Below, one piece after another: positions 7,733 through 15,193 of a DNA stretch of 40,208 nucleotides. Numbering within the stretch: the stretch's first letter is position 1; every line of letters begins with the position of its first letter. Source of the stretch: Enterovibrio sp051650965 (GTDB lineage Bacteria; Pseudomonadota; Gammaproteobacteria; Enterobacterales; Vibrionaceae); the NCBI GenBank assembly GCA_051650965.1, contig JBOFRL010000038.1:1-40208 (forward strand), in the 5' to 3' direction. A program made the translations under genes and the position numbers. Below the pieces are notes generated by a model. That model saw only the letters and a list, made by a program, of their open reading frames with translations. It was not told where the DNA came from and did not search any database.

Positions 7733-8560
7733 ATGTCAGCGTCATTTTTTTTCGCGCAGCGCGGATGCGACAGTGTTGAGCCAAACGCTGCGATGAATTT
7801 TGTGGTTCATTCCCGTTTTGCGCGCAGCTGCAATTTGCTCAGCGCTGAAGGGCGCTGGCTGACGATTTTGGCGCAGGGAATGGCGCTGCCGCCAGCGGGA
7901 ATTGTACTGACAACGCCGCTGCTCCCCGATGATTTGCAGGTTGGGCGGCGCTGGGCTTTGTGCCAGCAGCGCCTGCAAGGACCAACGTCCTCAATAATAT
8001 TAGAGAGTTGCCAATGGAGCTCGACGCGCCTGCCGGCGAGTTTCATCTTTGCTGCCGCGGCGAAGGAGAGCTTGCTGGCTCAATTTGAGCATTTTTTACC
8101 TTTGCAGCCTCCCGTGAATGGATTTTGGTGGCGTTTGCATGGTGCTGACGAGGTTTATTTGCAAGAGGCGCTGGCTAAATTGCAACACTGGCTGAAAAAC
8201 GGCGATATCGATGCGCTTGGTTGGGCGCTGAAAAAATTACTCGGTTACGGCGCAGGGCTAACGCCGTCTGGTGATGATTTTTTGCTAGGGATGATTTTTA
8301 TTTTGCAGCTGACGAACCATCCATTACACGCTGATTTTTGTGCAAATTTATTGCCGCAGCTTACGAAAACTTCGCCAATCAGCGCACATCTTTTACAAGC
8401 GGCCACTCAAGGGTACTTTGGCGAGCATTTGGGGCTGTTGTGTGGAGCGGCGTCAGAAGATCTTGTTTATATTATTCAAAGCATTGCTGAGCATGGGCAC
8501 TCGTCTGGCCATGATACTCTCTGCGGCATAAGGTTTGCGCTAGCTTGTTTGGCTGATTAA
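7733..8560 (+). CDS. allH: DUF2877 protein, oxamate carbamoyltransferase subunit AllH (YlbF)
   Basis: This 275-residue protein is of the DUF2877 family. The hallmark GYGAGLTPSGDDFLLG is present near residues 184-199, and the C-terminus HGHSSGHDTLCGI is also family-like. AllH is the third subunit of the E. coli oxamate carbamoyltransferase AllFGH. There its gene sits with allF and allG; here it is on the opposite strand, divergent from the hydrolase and about 1 kb from allF. A GGGGTG ribosome site precedes the ATG. The separate promoter means subunit balance must be set across two transcripts. The assignment rests on the signature motif and the context. Confidence 0.82.
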   Translation: MSASFFFAQRGCDSVEPNAAMNFVVHSRFARSCNLLSAEGRWLTILAQGMALPPAGIVLTTPLLPDDLQVGRRWALCQQRLQGPTSSIILESCQWSSTRLPASFIFAAAAKESLLAQFEHFLPLQPPVNGFWWRLHGADEVYLQEALAKLQHWLKNGDIDALGWALKKLLGYGAGLTPSGDDFLLGMIFILQLTNHPLHADFCANLLPQLTKTSPISAHLLQAATQGYFGEHLGLLCGAASEDLVYIIQSIAEHGHSSGHDTLCGIRFALACLAD

Positions 8561-8626
8561 AGCGGCTGTGCGGCATCCACAAAGTTTGCGCAAAAATATT
8601 CCGAAGAAAAATTGCAAAATCACATA

Positions 8627-8638
8627 GCAAACGTTTGC
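8627..8638. promoter_or_regulatory. PurR-type operator palindrome
   Basis: GCAAACGTTTGC is a perfect 12-base palindrome identical to the core of the E. coli PurR operator. It ends 8 bases before a good -10 element (TATGAT, 8647-8652), so it overlaps the expected -35 region and could repress the amidohydrolase gene. Another LacI-family regulator with the same CG-centred specificity is possible. Confidence 0.65.
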
Positions 8639-8646
8639 CTTGCCGG

Positions 8647-8652
8647 TATGAT
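8647..8652 (+). promoter_or_regulatory. -10 element of the amidohydrolase promoter
   Basis: TATGAT lies about 70 bases upstream of the amidohydrolase ATG. No good -35 hexamer is found at the standard spacing; the PurR-type palindrome occupies that region. This may be an activator-dependent or weak promoter. Confidence 0.4.
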
Positions 8653-8720
8653 AGCATCTCGGCGTTATCTGCTGCGATCAGCGCCGATTTCCCTTAATTG
8701 TCGTGATCGAGAGGTAGAAA

Positions 8721-10154
8721 ATGCGATTGGCCAGCAAAATATCTTTACTGTGCATGTTTGTGGCCTCGGCTGTGGGCGCATCGGAGCTTGCGCAGAAACA
8801 AAAAGTCACTCTGATTGTGAAAAATGGCACCATTTTGACGATGGATCAAAATGATAGCGTTATCAACGATGGCGTGGTGGTGGTGCAAAATGAGCGCATC
8901 CTTGCGGTTGGCGGTGGCGAGCTGCTTGAGCGTTATCATGCGGAAAAGGTTATCGACGCTGAGCAAGGGATCATTATGCCTGGCATGATCAACGCGCATA
9001 ACCATGTGCCAATGATAGCGTTTCGCGGTTTGGGCGAGGAAGGGATCCGCGATCGGCTGTTTTCCTACTTTTTTCCTCTGGAAAATGAAAAGCTTAGCCG
9101 CGAGTTGATTTATAAAGCTACGGTGCACGGAGCGATTGAGATGGCTCTTTCTGGCGTGACCACCTACGCCGATATGTATTATCACATCGATGAGATGGCG
9201 CGCGCGAGCAAAGAGGTTGGCATGCGCGCGGTTTTGGGTGAAACGGTGATCAAATATCCGACCGTCGTTTCTCAAGAGCCTTATGGCGGCATGCAGTTTG
9301 CGATTGATGCGGTCAAAAAATATCAGCATGATCCGCTGATAACGCCGGCTTTTGCGCCGCATGCGCCCTACACGCTGAGTAAAGAAAAGTTGCAACAGGT
9401 CGCCGCGCTTGCAAAGCAGCACAATGTTCCGCTGATGATGCATGTTGGCGAGTTTGACGATGAGGATAAGCGCTTAAATTTGAAGCAAAAATCGGTCGTC
9501 CAATACCTTGATGAAATCGGTGTGCTCAGCAGCAATGTTTTGCTGGCACATGCTATTCACCTAAGTGAAGCCGATCTTGATCTGATCAAAAGCCGCAATG
9601 TGTCAATCGCTTATAATCCAATGGCGAACGCAAAAGGGGCGACGGGTATTGCCGATGCAAAAATGATGCTGAGCAAAAATATTGCAGTTGGGCTTGGCAC
9701 GGATGGGCCGATGAGCTCAAATCAGGTCGACCTGTTTCGCGTGCTAAGTTACGCGTCGGCGATGCAGCGTCTCAAGCACAACGATCGCACCATCATGATC
9801 CCCAAAACCGTGCTGCGCATGGCGACCATTGGTGGCGCGCAAGCGCTTAATATGGCAGACAAAATTGGTTCGCTACAGGCGGGAAAATTGGCCGATTTGA
9901 TTGTGGTGGAAACCTTGTCGCCCAATATGCAGCCGAACTACGACCCTTTTGCTACGCTGGTTTTTCAGGCTAATGCCAGCAATGTGGCAGCAACGATCAT
10001 TAATGGTCAGGTGGTGGTTGAGGCAAAACAGCTGCAAACCTATGGTTTAGAAAAGAATCGTCAGCAAATGGCGTCTATCAAAGCGCAAATTGCTCCGTTT
10101 GCAAAACAGCTTGCTGTTAAGGCGAAAGAGAAAGAGTTAAGCGCAACTCGATGA
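8721..10154 (+). CDS. TRZ/ATZ-family metal amidohydrolase with signal peptide
   Basis: This 477-residue amidohydrolase has the full metal site of the S-adenosylhomocysteine/methylthioadenosine deaminase and chlorohydrolase group: H93 and H95 in MINAHNHVP, H241 and E244 in MMHVGEF, H277 in LLAHAIHLSE, and D328 in GLGTDGPMSSN. Unlike the usual cytoplasmic enzymes it starts with MRLASKISLLCMFVASAVGA, a Sec-type signal peptide with a likely cut after residue 20. It therefore probably works in the periplasm. A GAGAGG ribosome site precedes the ATG. The PurR-type palindrome upstream suggests a purine-related substrate such as adenosine, 5'-deoxyadenosine or guanine-like compounds. The exact reaction is not decided by the sequence. 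Confidence 0.8.
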   Translation: MRLASKISLLCMFVASAVGASELAQKQKVTLIVKNGTILTMDQNDSVINDGVVVVQNERILAVGGGELLERYHAEKVIDAEQGIIMPGMINAHNHVPMIAFRGLGEEGIRDRLFSYFFPLENEKLSRELIYKATVHGAIEMALSGVTTYADMYYHIDEMARASKEVGMRAVLGETVIKYPTVVSQEPYGGMQFAIDAVKKYQHDPLITPAFAPHAPYTLSKEKLQQVAALAKQHNVPLMMHVGEFDDEDKRLNLKQKSVVQYLDEIGVLSSNVLLAHAIHLSEADLDLIKSRNVSIAYNPMANAKGATGIADAKMMLSKNIAVGLGTDGPMSSNQVDLFRVLSYASAMQRLKHNDRTIMIPKTVLRMATIGGAQALNMADKIGSLQAGKLADLIVVETLSPNMQPNYDPFATLVFQANASNVAATIINGQVVVEAKQLQTYGLEKNRQQMASIKAQIAPFAKQLAVKAKEKELSATR

Positions 10155-10174
10155 TCTTTTGGTGAAAAGCTGCG

Positions 10175-10219
10175 CAGCGTAACTGAGATTAAGGAAAAAG
10201 TTTGTTGCGCTGCGCTTTT
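10175..10219. terminator. Imperfect hairpin between convergent genes
   Basis: AAAAGCTGCGCAGCG...AAC pairs imperfectly with GTTGCGCTGCGCTTTT across a 20-base loop. It lies between the convergent amidohydrolase and UPF0016 genes and is flanked by short A and T runs on either side, as expected for a bidirectional terminator. The stem has bulges, so confidence is moderate. Confidence 0.45.
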
Positions 10220-10232
10220 GTGTGCCAAAGGT

Positions 10233-10799
10233 TTAAGCGAAGAGAATGGTGCTGATCCCAAGGCCCAAAAATAAAATGGCGCAGCCGATGCGGATCCATT
10301 TTAATGGCAATTTTTCTGCGCCAAGCTTGCCAAGCATCACCACCGGCACATTCGCTAGCAACATGCCAAAGGTTGTCCCGAGGGTAACCATCACAATTGA
10401 TTGATATTTAGCGGCCAGCAGCACGGTGGCGATTTGAGTTTTATCGCCGATCTCTGCAATAAAAAACAGGACAAACGTCGCTAAAAACGGGCCGAATTTG
10501 TCAAGCTGGCTCTGCTCTTCATCCATTTTATCGGGAATCAAAATCCACAGCGCCATGGCAATGAACGCGCCCGCGACAAGGTAAGTTAGCGTTTTGGGCT
10601 CAAGCCAGTGATTGATAAATTCGCCGACCCATGCCGCACAGCAATGGTTTAGTAGGGTGGCAAAAAAAATGCCGGAAATGATAGGCCAAGGCTTGTGAAA
10701 TCTGCAGATCAAAAGTAACGCAAGTAGCTGTGTTTTATCACCAATTTCGGCAATGGCAACACTAAGAGTTGAGGTTAAGAAGGCTTCCATAGTCATCAT
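10233..10799 (-). CDS. UPF0016/GDT1 (TMEM165) family cation exporter
   Basis: This 188-residue integral membrane protein has two repeats of three helices, each carrying the family signature E-x-G-D-K-T: AEIGDKTQLLALLL near residue 17 and AEIGDKTQIATVLL near residue 113. Members of this family transport Mn2+ and/or Ca2+ across membranes, and the bacterial ones are mostly Mn2+ exporters. The start could be the ATG at 10799 or the one at 10790; no clear ribosome site decides. The 5' region was checked for a yybP-ykoY manganese riboswitch and none was recognised. It is convergent with the amidohydrolase and divergent from galU. Confidence 0.85.
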   Translation of the reverse strand: MMTMEAFLTSTLSVAIAEIGDKTQLLALLLICRFHKPWPIISGIFFATLLNHCCAAWVGEFINHWLEPKTLTYLVAGAFIAMALWILIPDKMDEEQSQLDKFGPFLATFVLFFIAEIGDKTQIATVLLAAKYQSIVMVTLGTTFGMLLANVPVVMLGKLGAEKLPLKWIRIGCAILFLGLGISTILFA

Positions 10800-11089
10800 C
10801 TATCAAAGTAAATAAAAAAAGATAAGCGGCTTTTATTGCTAAAAAGAAAAAAGAGGGAATCCAATGAAGAGGGAGAGTCTTATTCATTCAGCGGCTATCC
10901 GGCGCGTAGTATAGCGACTTAGCATTCGCTGCGATAGCTTTTCACTATCAATCCTTTAGCGCACAAAAATCTCTGCTGCGCGCAAGTTTGCATGGCTCGC
11001 AGCGAGGCGAGAAATCGCGCGATTTTTACTAGCTGCATGATATGCTTGGCGTTTGATTTATCGCCTTTGCGCTCAACATGGAGCTATTT

Positions 11090-11917
11090 ATGATAAAAAA
11101 ATGCTTATTTCCGGCAGCAGGTTACGGTACGCGATTTTTGCCTGCAACAAAATCGATGCCTAAAGAGATGATGCCGATTGTAAATAAACCATTGATTGAA
11201 TACGGCGTTGACGAAGCGTTAGAGGCTGGTATTCGCAACATGTGTGTTGTCACCGGCCGCGGCAAGCACAGCATAATGGATCATTTTGATAAAAATTACG
11301 AACTTGAGCACCAAATTCAAGGAACTAATAAAGAGCTGCTGCTGCAAGATATTCGTACGACGATTGATTCTGCGTCATTCACTTATATTCGACAAAAAGA
11401 GATGCGCGGGCTCGGGCATGCCATTTTGACCGGCAAAGAGCTGGTTGGCGATGAGCCGTTTGCCGTAGTGCTTGCGGACGATTTGTGCATCAACCCCGGT
11501 AATGGCGTGCTCGCGCAAATGGTGGCGCTGTACAAGCAGTTTCGTTGCTCGATTGTGGCGGTGCAAGAAGTGCCGGCTGATGAAACGCACAAGTACGGTA
11601 TCGTTGCGGGCGAGCCCATCAAAGACAATATCTATCGCGTTGATAGCATGGTGGAAAAACCTGAGCCGGGGAGCGCGCCAAGCAATCTTGCCATCATTGG
11701 CCGCTACATTTTAACGCCTGATATTTTTGAGATTTTAGAAACGACGGCGCCTGGCAAAAATAACGAAATTCAAATCACGGACGCTTTGTTGCAACAGGCG
11801 CAAAAAGGCTGTGTGTTGGCGTATAAATTCCAAGGTAAGCGCTTTGATTGCGGCAGCGTGGAAGGTTTCATTGAGGCGACCAACTATTGTTACGAAAAAT
11901 TTCATGTGAATAAATAG
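11090..11917 (+). CDS. galU: UTP-glucose-1-phosphate uridylyltransferase
   Basis: GalU makes UDP-glucose from UTP and glucose 1-phosphate for surface polysaccharides and galactose use. The protein is 275 residues with the nucleotidyltransferase start CLFPAAGYGTRFLPATKSMPKE, the VVLADDLCI metal-binding block, VEKPEPGSAPSNLAIIGRY, and GKRFDCGSVEGF near the C-terminus. The start is the ATG at 11090 because GGAG lies at a proper distance (11080-11083). An ATG at 11078 would place that GGAG inside the coding region. The gene stands alone with a shared terminator toward ssb. Confidence 0.93.
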   Translation: MIKKCLFPAAGYGTRFLPATKSMPKEMMPIVNKPLIEYGVDEALEAGIRNMCVVTGRGKHSIMDHFDKNYELEHQIQGTNKELLLQDIRTTIDSASFTYIRQKEMRGLGHAILTGKELVGDEPFAVVLADDLCINPGNGVLAQMVALYKQFRCSIVAVQEVPADETHKYGIVAGEPIKDNIYRVDSMVEKPEPGSAPSNLAIIGRYILTPDIFEILETTAPGKNNEIQITDALLQQAQKGCVLAYKFQGKRFDCGSVEGFIEATNYCYEKFHVNK

Positions 11918-11986
11918 CGGTGCTTGAACCCAAAATTATTGGTTAACCTGTTTTTCAATGTGAAAATTTTCACGCCGCAAAAAGGC

Positions 11987-12019
11987 AAAAACCCAGCAGC
12001 GCGCTGGGTTTTGTTTTTT
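11987..12019. terminator. Bidirectional terminator between galU and ssb
   Basis: AAACCCAGC pairs with GCTGGGTTT around a five-base loop, with a TTTTGTTTTTT tract on the plus strand and A-rich sequence on the other side. It serves convergent galU and ssb; the ssb stop codon is two bases downstream. Confidence 0.85.
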
Positions 12020-12020
12020 A

Positions 12021-12557
12021 TTAAAACGGAATATCGTCGTCAAAATCAGGAATTTCGGTATATTTTTGCGCTGGAGCCGCTTGCTGTGCTGGTTGCGCTG
12101 CAGGCTGCGGCGCTTGTTGTGGCGCAGCTTGTGGTGCGTACGCGGGCTGAGACGGCGCTGCAGCTTCGCCCCACTGTGACTCTGGATTCGCGCCGCTGTT
12201 TTGCGCGCGGCCACCTAGCATCTGCATCACGCCGCTATAGCCTTGCACAATGACTTCTGTGGTGTAACGGTCTTGGCCTGACTGATCTTGCCATTTGCGC
12301 GTTTGCAGCTGCCCTTCGATGTAAACTTGCGAGCCTTTCTTGAGGTATTCGCCGGCTACTTGCGCAAGTTTTCCAAATAAAACAACGCGATGCCATTCGG
12401 TTTTGTCGCGCAGCTCGCCGCTATTTTTATCGCGCCAGCTTTCAGAGGTTGCAATCGTGATGTTGGCAACAGCATTGCCATTCGGAAGATAGCGAACTTC
12501 GGGATTGTCGCCAAGGTTGCCAACCAAAATTACTTTGTTAATGCCTCGTGTTGCCAT
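12021..12557 (-). CDS. ssb: Single-stranded DNA-binding protein
   Basis: SSB coats single-stranded DNA in replication, repair and recombination. The protein is 178 residues: an OB-fold domain (about residues 1-112, with GINKVILVGNLGDNPEVRY at the start, WHRVVLFGKLAQVAGEYL, and VYIEGQLQTRKW), a Gln/Ala/Pro-rich flexible linker (about 120-165), and the acidic tip DFDDDIPF that recruits partner proteins. An AAGGATG ribosome site precedes the ATG. In many gammaproteobacteria ssb is divergent from uvrA; here its divergent neighbour is a glycosyltransferase. Two long inverted repeats lie upstream of its start. Confidence 0.96.
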   Translation of the reverse strand: MATRGINKVILVGNLGDNPEVRYLPNGNAVANITIATSESWRDKNSGELRDKTEWHRVVLFGKLAQVAGEYLKKGSQVYIEGQLQTRKWQDQSGQDRYTTEVIVQGYSGVMQMLGGRAQNSGANPESQWGEAAAPSQPAYAPQAAPQQAPQPAAQPAQQAAPAQKYTEIPDFDDDIPF

Positions 12558-12585
12558 AATTCATCCTTTAGAGTGCAAGTATGGA

Positions 12586-12620
12586 ATAAGTGGCCGCAAG
12601 TTTGGCAAGCGGCCACTTAT
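12586..12620. repeat. Perfect 12-bp inverted repeat upstream of ssb
   Basis: ATAAGTGGCCGC at 12586-12597 pairs perfectly with GCGGCCACTTAT at 12609-12620 over an 11-base loop. It begins 29 bases upstream of the ssb ATG. No T-tract follows on either strand, so it is not a standard terminator. It could be an RNA hairpin in the ssb leader or a protein-binding palindrome. Confidence 0.7.
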
Positions 12621-12659
12621 ATTTGGCGATATATTAGCAGCTCTAGGGTGAAATCGCAG

Positions 12660-12693
12660 CCTTTGCTGCAGCTGCATTTCGGTGCAGCAAAGG
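12660..12693. repeat. Perfect 11-bp inverted repeat in the ssb/glycosyltransferase spacer
   Basis: CCTTTGCTGCA at 12660-12670 pairs perfectly with TGCAGCAAAGG at 12683-12693 over a 12-base loop. No T-tract follows. Together with the hairpin at 12586-12620 it fills much of the 299-base divergent spacer (12558-12856), where no other feature is evident. Confidence 0.65.
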
Positions 12694-12856
12694 CGCGCGG
12701 TACGTTTTTAGAAAAAGCTTCACAATATCAAAAGATTAATTCTAAAAGTCGGTGATGCAGAAAAAGACGTACTATTTTGGTTGCAGTGGCAAATTTTATC
12801 ACGGCTATTTGTTTACAAGTTGCTAGCGTGGCACCACTGAGCAAGGCAGGAGCTAA

Positions 12857-13897
12857 ATGTCAGAAAAATCAATAAAAATTATCCATATTGTGCTGCAATG
12901 TGATGAGCTGTTGCTCGCGATTTTGGCCAATCTGCTACAAAGCAGCCCTGCAAATGTGGAGCATTTTTTGTTTGCGCATTTGCCGCAGGAGCTGCGCAAT
13001 TTGCCGCCGCAAATGCCGTTTCATACGACTTATTTTGGCTCTGCCTCAAAGTGGCTTGCGCTTTGTAAAATTCGCTTATTAATTAGAAAATTAAAACCTG
13101 ATGCGCTGCATTTGCATGGGGCAAGGGCGGGTTTTCTTGCTCCATTTTTAGCGAATTGTAACGTTAAGATCATCTATTCTCCTCACGGCTATCTATTTGA
13201 AAGACAAAGCTATTTTATTTGGCAAAAAAAGTTTTATCTCTGGCTTGAAAAAGAGCGTTTGCGCTCAATTGACGTAGTGGCAGCAACAAATCAGCGCGAT
13301 TTTGTGTTAACTAAATCATTTCATGCGAAAAAAATAATACAAATCAATGGCTATAGCGATGTGCCGGCAGGAGCTGTCGCTGCGCCTTGTGACGGTTCAC
13401 GCTTTAATGTTGTGATGGTTGGCGCGCTCAGCGAGCAAAGCGGCGTGCCTTTTTTGCTAAAAGTGATTGAAATATTAAAGGAATACGCTGAATTTTCCTT
13501 ACTGCGTTTTTACTGGATTGGCGGCGGGCCGCTTTATCTAGCGCAGCGCTTGCAAGAAAAAAATGTTGTGGTTTCAGGCAGTTTGGATCGCAAGGCTGCG
13601 CTGGAACAGCTGCAAAAGGCGCATCTTTACTTGCACACCTGCGCGTGGGACAGCATGCCGCTGCCGCTACTTGACGCGGCAAAGCTGTGTATTCCGTCGC
13701 TGGTGCGTTTTTCGAGCGCGATGCAGGGCGTGACTTTCCCCTATTTGGCGCCGACGCCGCGCGCGATGGCCATGCAGGTGCTTGATTTTGTAAAAAATAA
13801 ATCGCACGAAGAGTATCTGTTAGCGCTCAACGTATTCAACAAAACCTTCACGATGCAAAAACAGCAGCAAGCATTAAAAGAGCTTTATTCTCAGTGA
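12857..13897 (+). CDS. GT-B fold glycosyltransferase (GT4-like)
   Basis: This 346-residue soluble protein has the two-domain layout of GT4 glycosyltransferases. The N-terminal half has ALHLHGARAGFLAP and IIYSPHGYLFE (acceptor-side loop). The C-terminal half has FNVVMVGALSEQSGVPFLLKV, YWIGGGPL, a LEQLQKAHLYLHTCAWDSMPL block and LLDAAKLCIPSLV. In classical GT4 enzymes the last block carries E-x7-E; here both acids appear as Asp (WDSMPLPLLDA), so donor binding may differ. An AGGAG ribosome site precedes the ATG. It is not part of a visible polysaccharide cluster, although galU lies nearby, so the product cannot be named. Confidence 0.72.
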   Translation: MSEKSIKIIHIVLQCDELLLAILANLLQSSPANVEHFLFAHLPQELRNLPPQMPFHTTYFGSASKWLALCKIRLLIRKLKPDALHLHGARAGFLAPFLANCNVKIIYSPHGYLFERQSYFIWQKKFYLWLEKERLRSIDVVAATNQRDFVLTKSFHAKKIIQINGYSDVPAGAVAAPCDGSRFNVVMVGALSEQSGVPFLLKVIEILKEYAEFSLLRFYWIGGGPLYLAQRLQEKNVVVSGSLDRKAALEQLQKAHLYLHTCAWDSMPLPLLDAAKLCIPSLVRFSSAMQGVTFPYLAPTPRAMAMQVLDFVKNKSHEEYLLALNVFNKTFTMQKQQQALKELYSQ

Positions 13898-14096
13898 GTT
13901 ATACGGCGACGAATGATTTCGTCGTCCCATTCTTAAAAACTAGACAAAACAAAGCCGAGACAATGTCGAAAAGCGTTTTTCTCTCTTGCTCATAGCATGA
14001 CCATAAACTAGTTTTAAAAAGCTACTCTATTTGTTGTGATTTTAGAGCTCTAGCACTTCCCATGGGTATTATTCAAGGTTTAAATGGAGAGAAATC

Positions 14097-14366
14097 ATGC
14101 CAAAATTTTCTAAATTTGCATTAATTGCATCTTTATTTGCAGCATTGTCACTGCCATTTTTTGCGGCAGCAGAAGAGGAAATGCCTGCAGAAGAGGCAAT
14201 CATGGCAGTGGATGAGGCTCATGACGTTGCGCACGATGCGGCTGTTATCGATGAAACTATGATTGAGGATGCAGCAGGTACTGTTGAAAATCCTGTGCTT
14301 GATCAAGATGCGGCTCCGCAAGATGAGCCAATGCCTGAAGAGTTTGACGAAGTGCCAATGCAATAA
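14097..14366 (+). CDS. Small acidic secreted protein, unknown function
   Basis: This 89-residue protein has a clear Sec signal peptide (MPKFSKFALIASLFAALSLPFFAAA, likely cut after AAA near residue 25). The mature part, about 64 residues, is very acidic, rich in Glu, Asp, Ala, Met and Pro, contains no Cys, and ends DEPMPEEFDEVPMQ. A GGAGAG ribosome site precedes the ATG and an intrinsic terminator follows, so it is probably a real single gene. I recognise no family. A periplasmic cation- or protein-binding role would be a guess from charge alone. Confidence 0.65.
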   Translation: MPKFSKFALIASLFAALSLPFFAAAEEEMPAEEAIMAVDEAHDVAHDAAVIDETMIEDAAGTVENPVLDQDAAPQDEPMPEEFDEVPMQ

Positions 14367-14387
14367 AAAAGCGCCACGCTCATAATA

Positions 14388-14418
14388 AAAAACTCGCCAT
14401 TTGGCGAGTTTTTAGTTT
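14388..14418. terminator. Bidirectional terminator between the small secreted protein gene and frdD
   Basis: AAAACTCGCCA pairs with TGGCGAGTTTT around a two-base loop, with T-tracts on both strands. It ends the plus-strand small gene and the minus-strand frd operon. Confidence 0.88.
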
Positions 14419-14430
14419 TTTGCCGTTCAC

Positions 14431-14793
14431 TTAGATCATGAACGGGAAAATCACAGATAGCGCACTGATCAAGAAGGCAAAAGCGTAACACGCTATTTTG
14501 CCTGGAACTCCTGTGTGCAATTTGAGATCATGCATGCCGTGATGAACGCGGTGCATCGCATGCCAAATTGGCAGTGACAGGGTGCCGATGGTGAAAAGGA
14601 TACCGATAAAGCTTGAAACGAAGCCGCTCACGCGCTCGTAGCTTAATGTTTCAGCATCGAAAAGACCTAGCGGGCCTAAAATACCCAGCACTAAAATTGT
14701 GATAGGGGTGATCATGGCAAACCAAGAGCCACCAGCGCCAAAAAGTCCCCACCAAACGGGTTCGTCAGATCGTTTTGGATGTTTATCAATCAC
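14431..14793 (-). CDS. frdD: Fumarate reductase membrane anchor subunit D
   Basis: This is one of two hydrophobic anchors that hold FrdAB to the inner membrane and bind menaquinone. The protein is 120 residues with three membrane segments. Family blocks include EPVWWGLFGAGGSWFAMITP near the N-terminus and HAMHRVHHGMHDLKLH in the middle. It is the last gene of frdABCD, 12 bases after frdC, and is followed by an intrinsic terminator. Confidence 0.92.
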   Translation of the reverse strand: MIDKHPKRSDEPVWWGLFGAGGSWFAMITPITILVLGILGPLGLFDAETLSYERVSGFVSSFIGILFTIGTLSLPIWHAMHRVHHGMHDLKLHTGVPGKIACYAFAFLISALSVIFPFMI

Positions 14794-14805
14794 GTCGGCT
14801 CTCCT

Positions 14806-15189
14806 TTAAACCACAATCATGACGATGAGGCTGATCACAGCTACAGCGCCCCATTGTCCTGAAACAATTAATTTTTTATCTAACTCTTTGCCGCCAATTT
14901 TGATAGGCATCACTTGTGGCATCATGTTAAAAAAGGTGTGGGCGTGGAAAAGACTGCCCGCAAGAGCCACGATGTTGATAGCCACTACAATTGGGTTTGC
15001 CATAAATGCTAACCAGTTGTTCCAGGCATCAGCACCCATCACTAAAGACGCGAGTCCAAAAGTGAGAAATAGCGTAAAACAGATCAGGGGAAGAACTGTC
15101 GCTTCACGAAGCATGTAAAGCTTATAAAACGTACTTTTCATCCACCATGTGCTGGTCATTTCACGCACATAAGGTTTGCGATTTGACAT
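14806..15189 (-). CDS. frdC: Fumarate reductase membrane anchor subunit C
   Basis: This is a 127-residue anchor subunit with three membrane helices. It starts MSNRKPYVREMTSTWWMKSTFYKLYMLREATVLPL in family style; the Glu in MLREATV corresponds to the quinone-site Glu of E. coli FrdC. SLFHAHTFFNMMPQVMPIKIGGK is also typical. It is 4 bases downstream of frdB, with tight operon spacing. Confidence 0.93.
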   Translation of the reverse strand: MSNRKPYVREMTSTWWMKSTFYKLYMLREATVLPLICFTLFLTFGLASLVMGADAWNNWLAFMANPIVVAINIVALAGSLFHAHTFFNMMPQVMPIKIGGKELDKKLIVSGQWGAVAVISLIVMIVV

Positions 15190-15193
15190 TCTG

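Noticed and set aside
10800..10960. Possible yybP-ykoY manganese riboswitch before the UPF0016 exporter
   Set aside because: The minus-strand leader was read for the conserved GGGGAGUAG-type loop sequences and none was found. Only AT-rich sequence and short inverted repeats are present.
12660..12693. Hairpin considered as a LexA (SOS) operator for ssb
   Set aside because: The region was scanned for the CTG-N10-CAG spacing with the usual TATA-rich centre. The palindromes present have different sequence and spacing.
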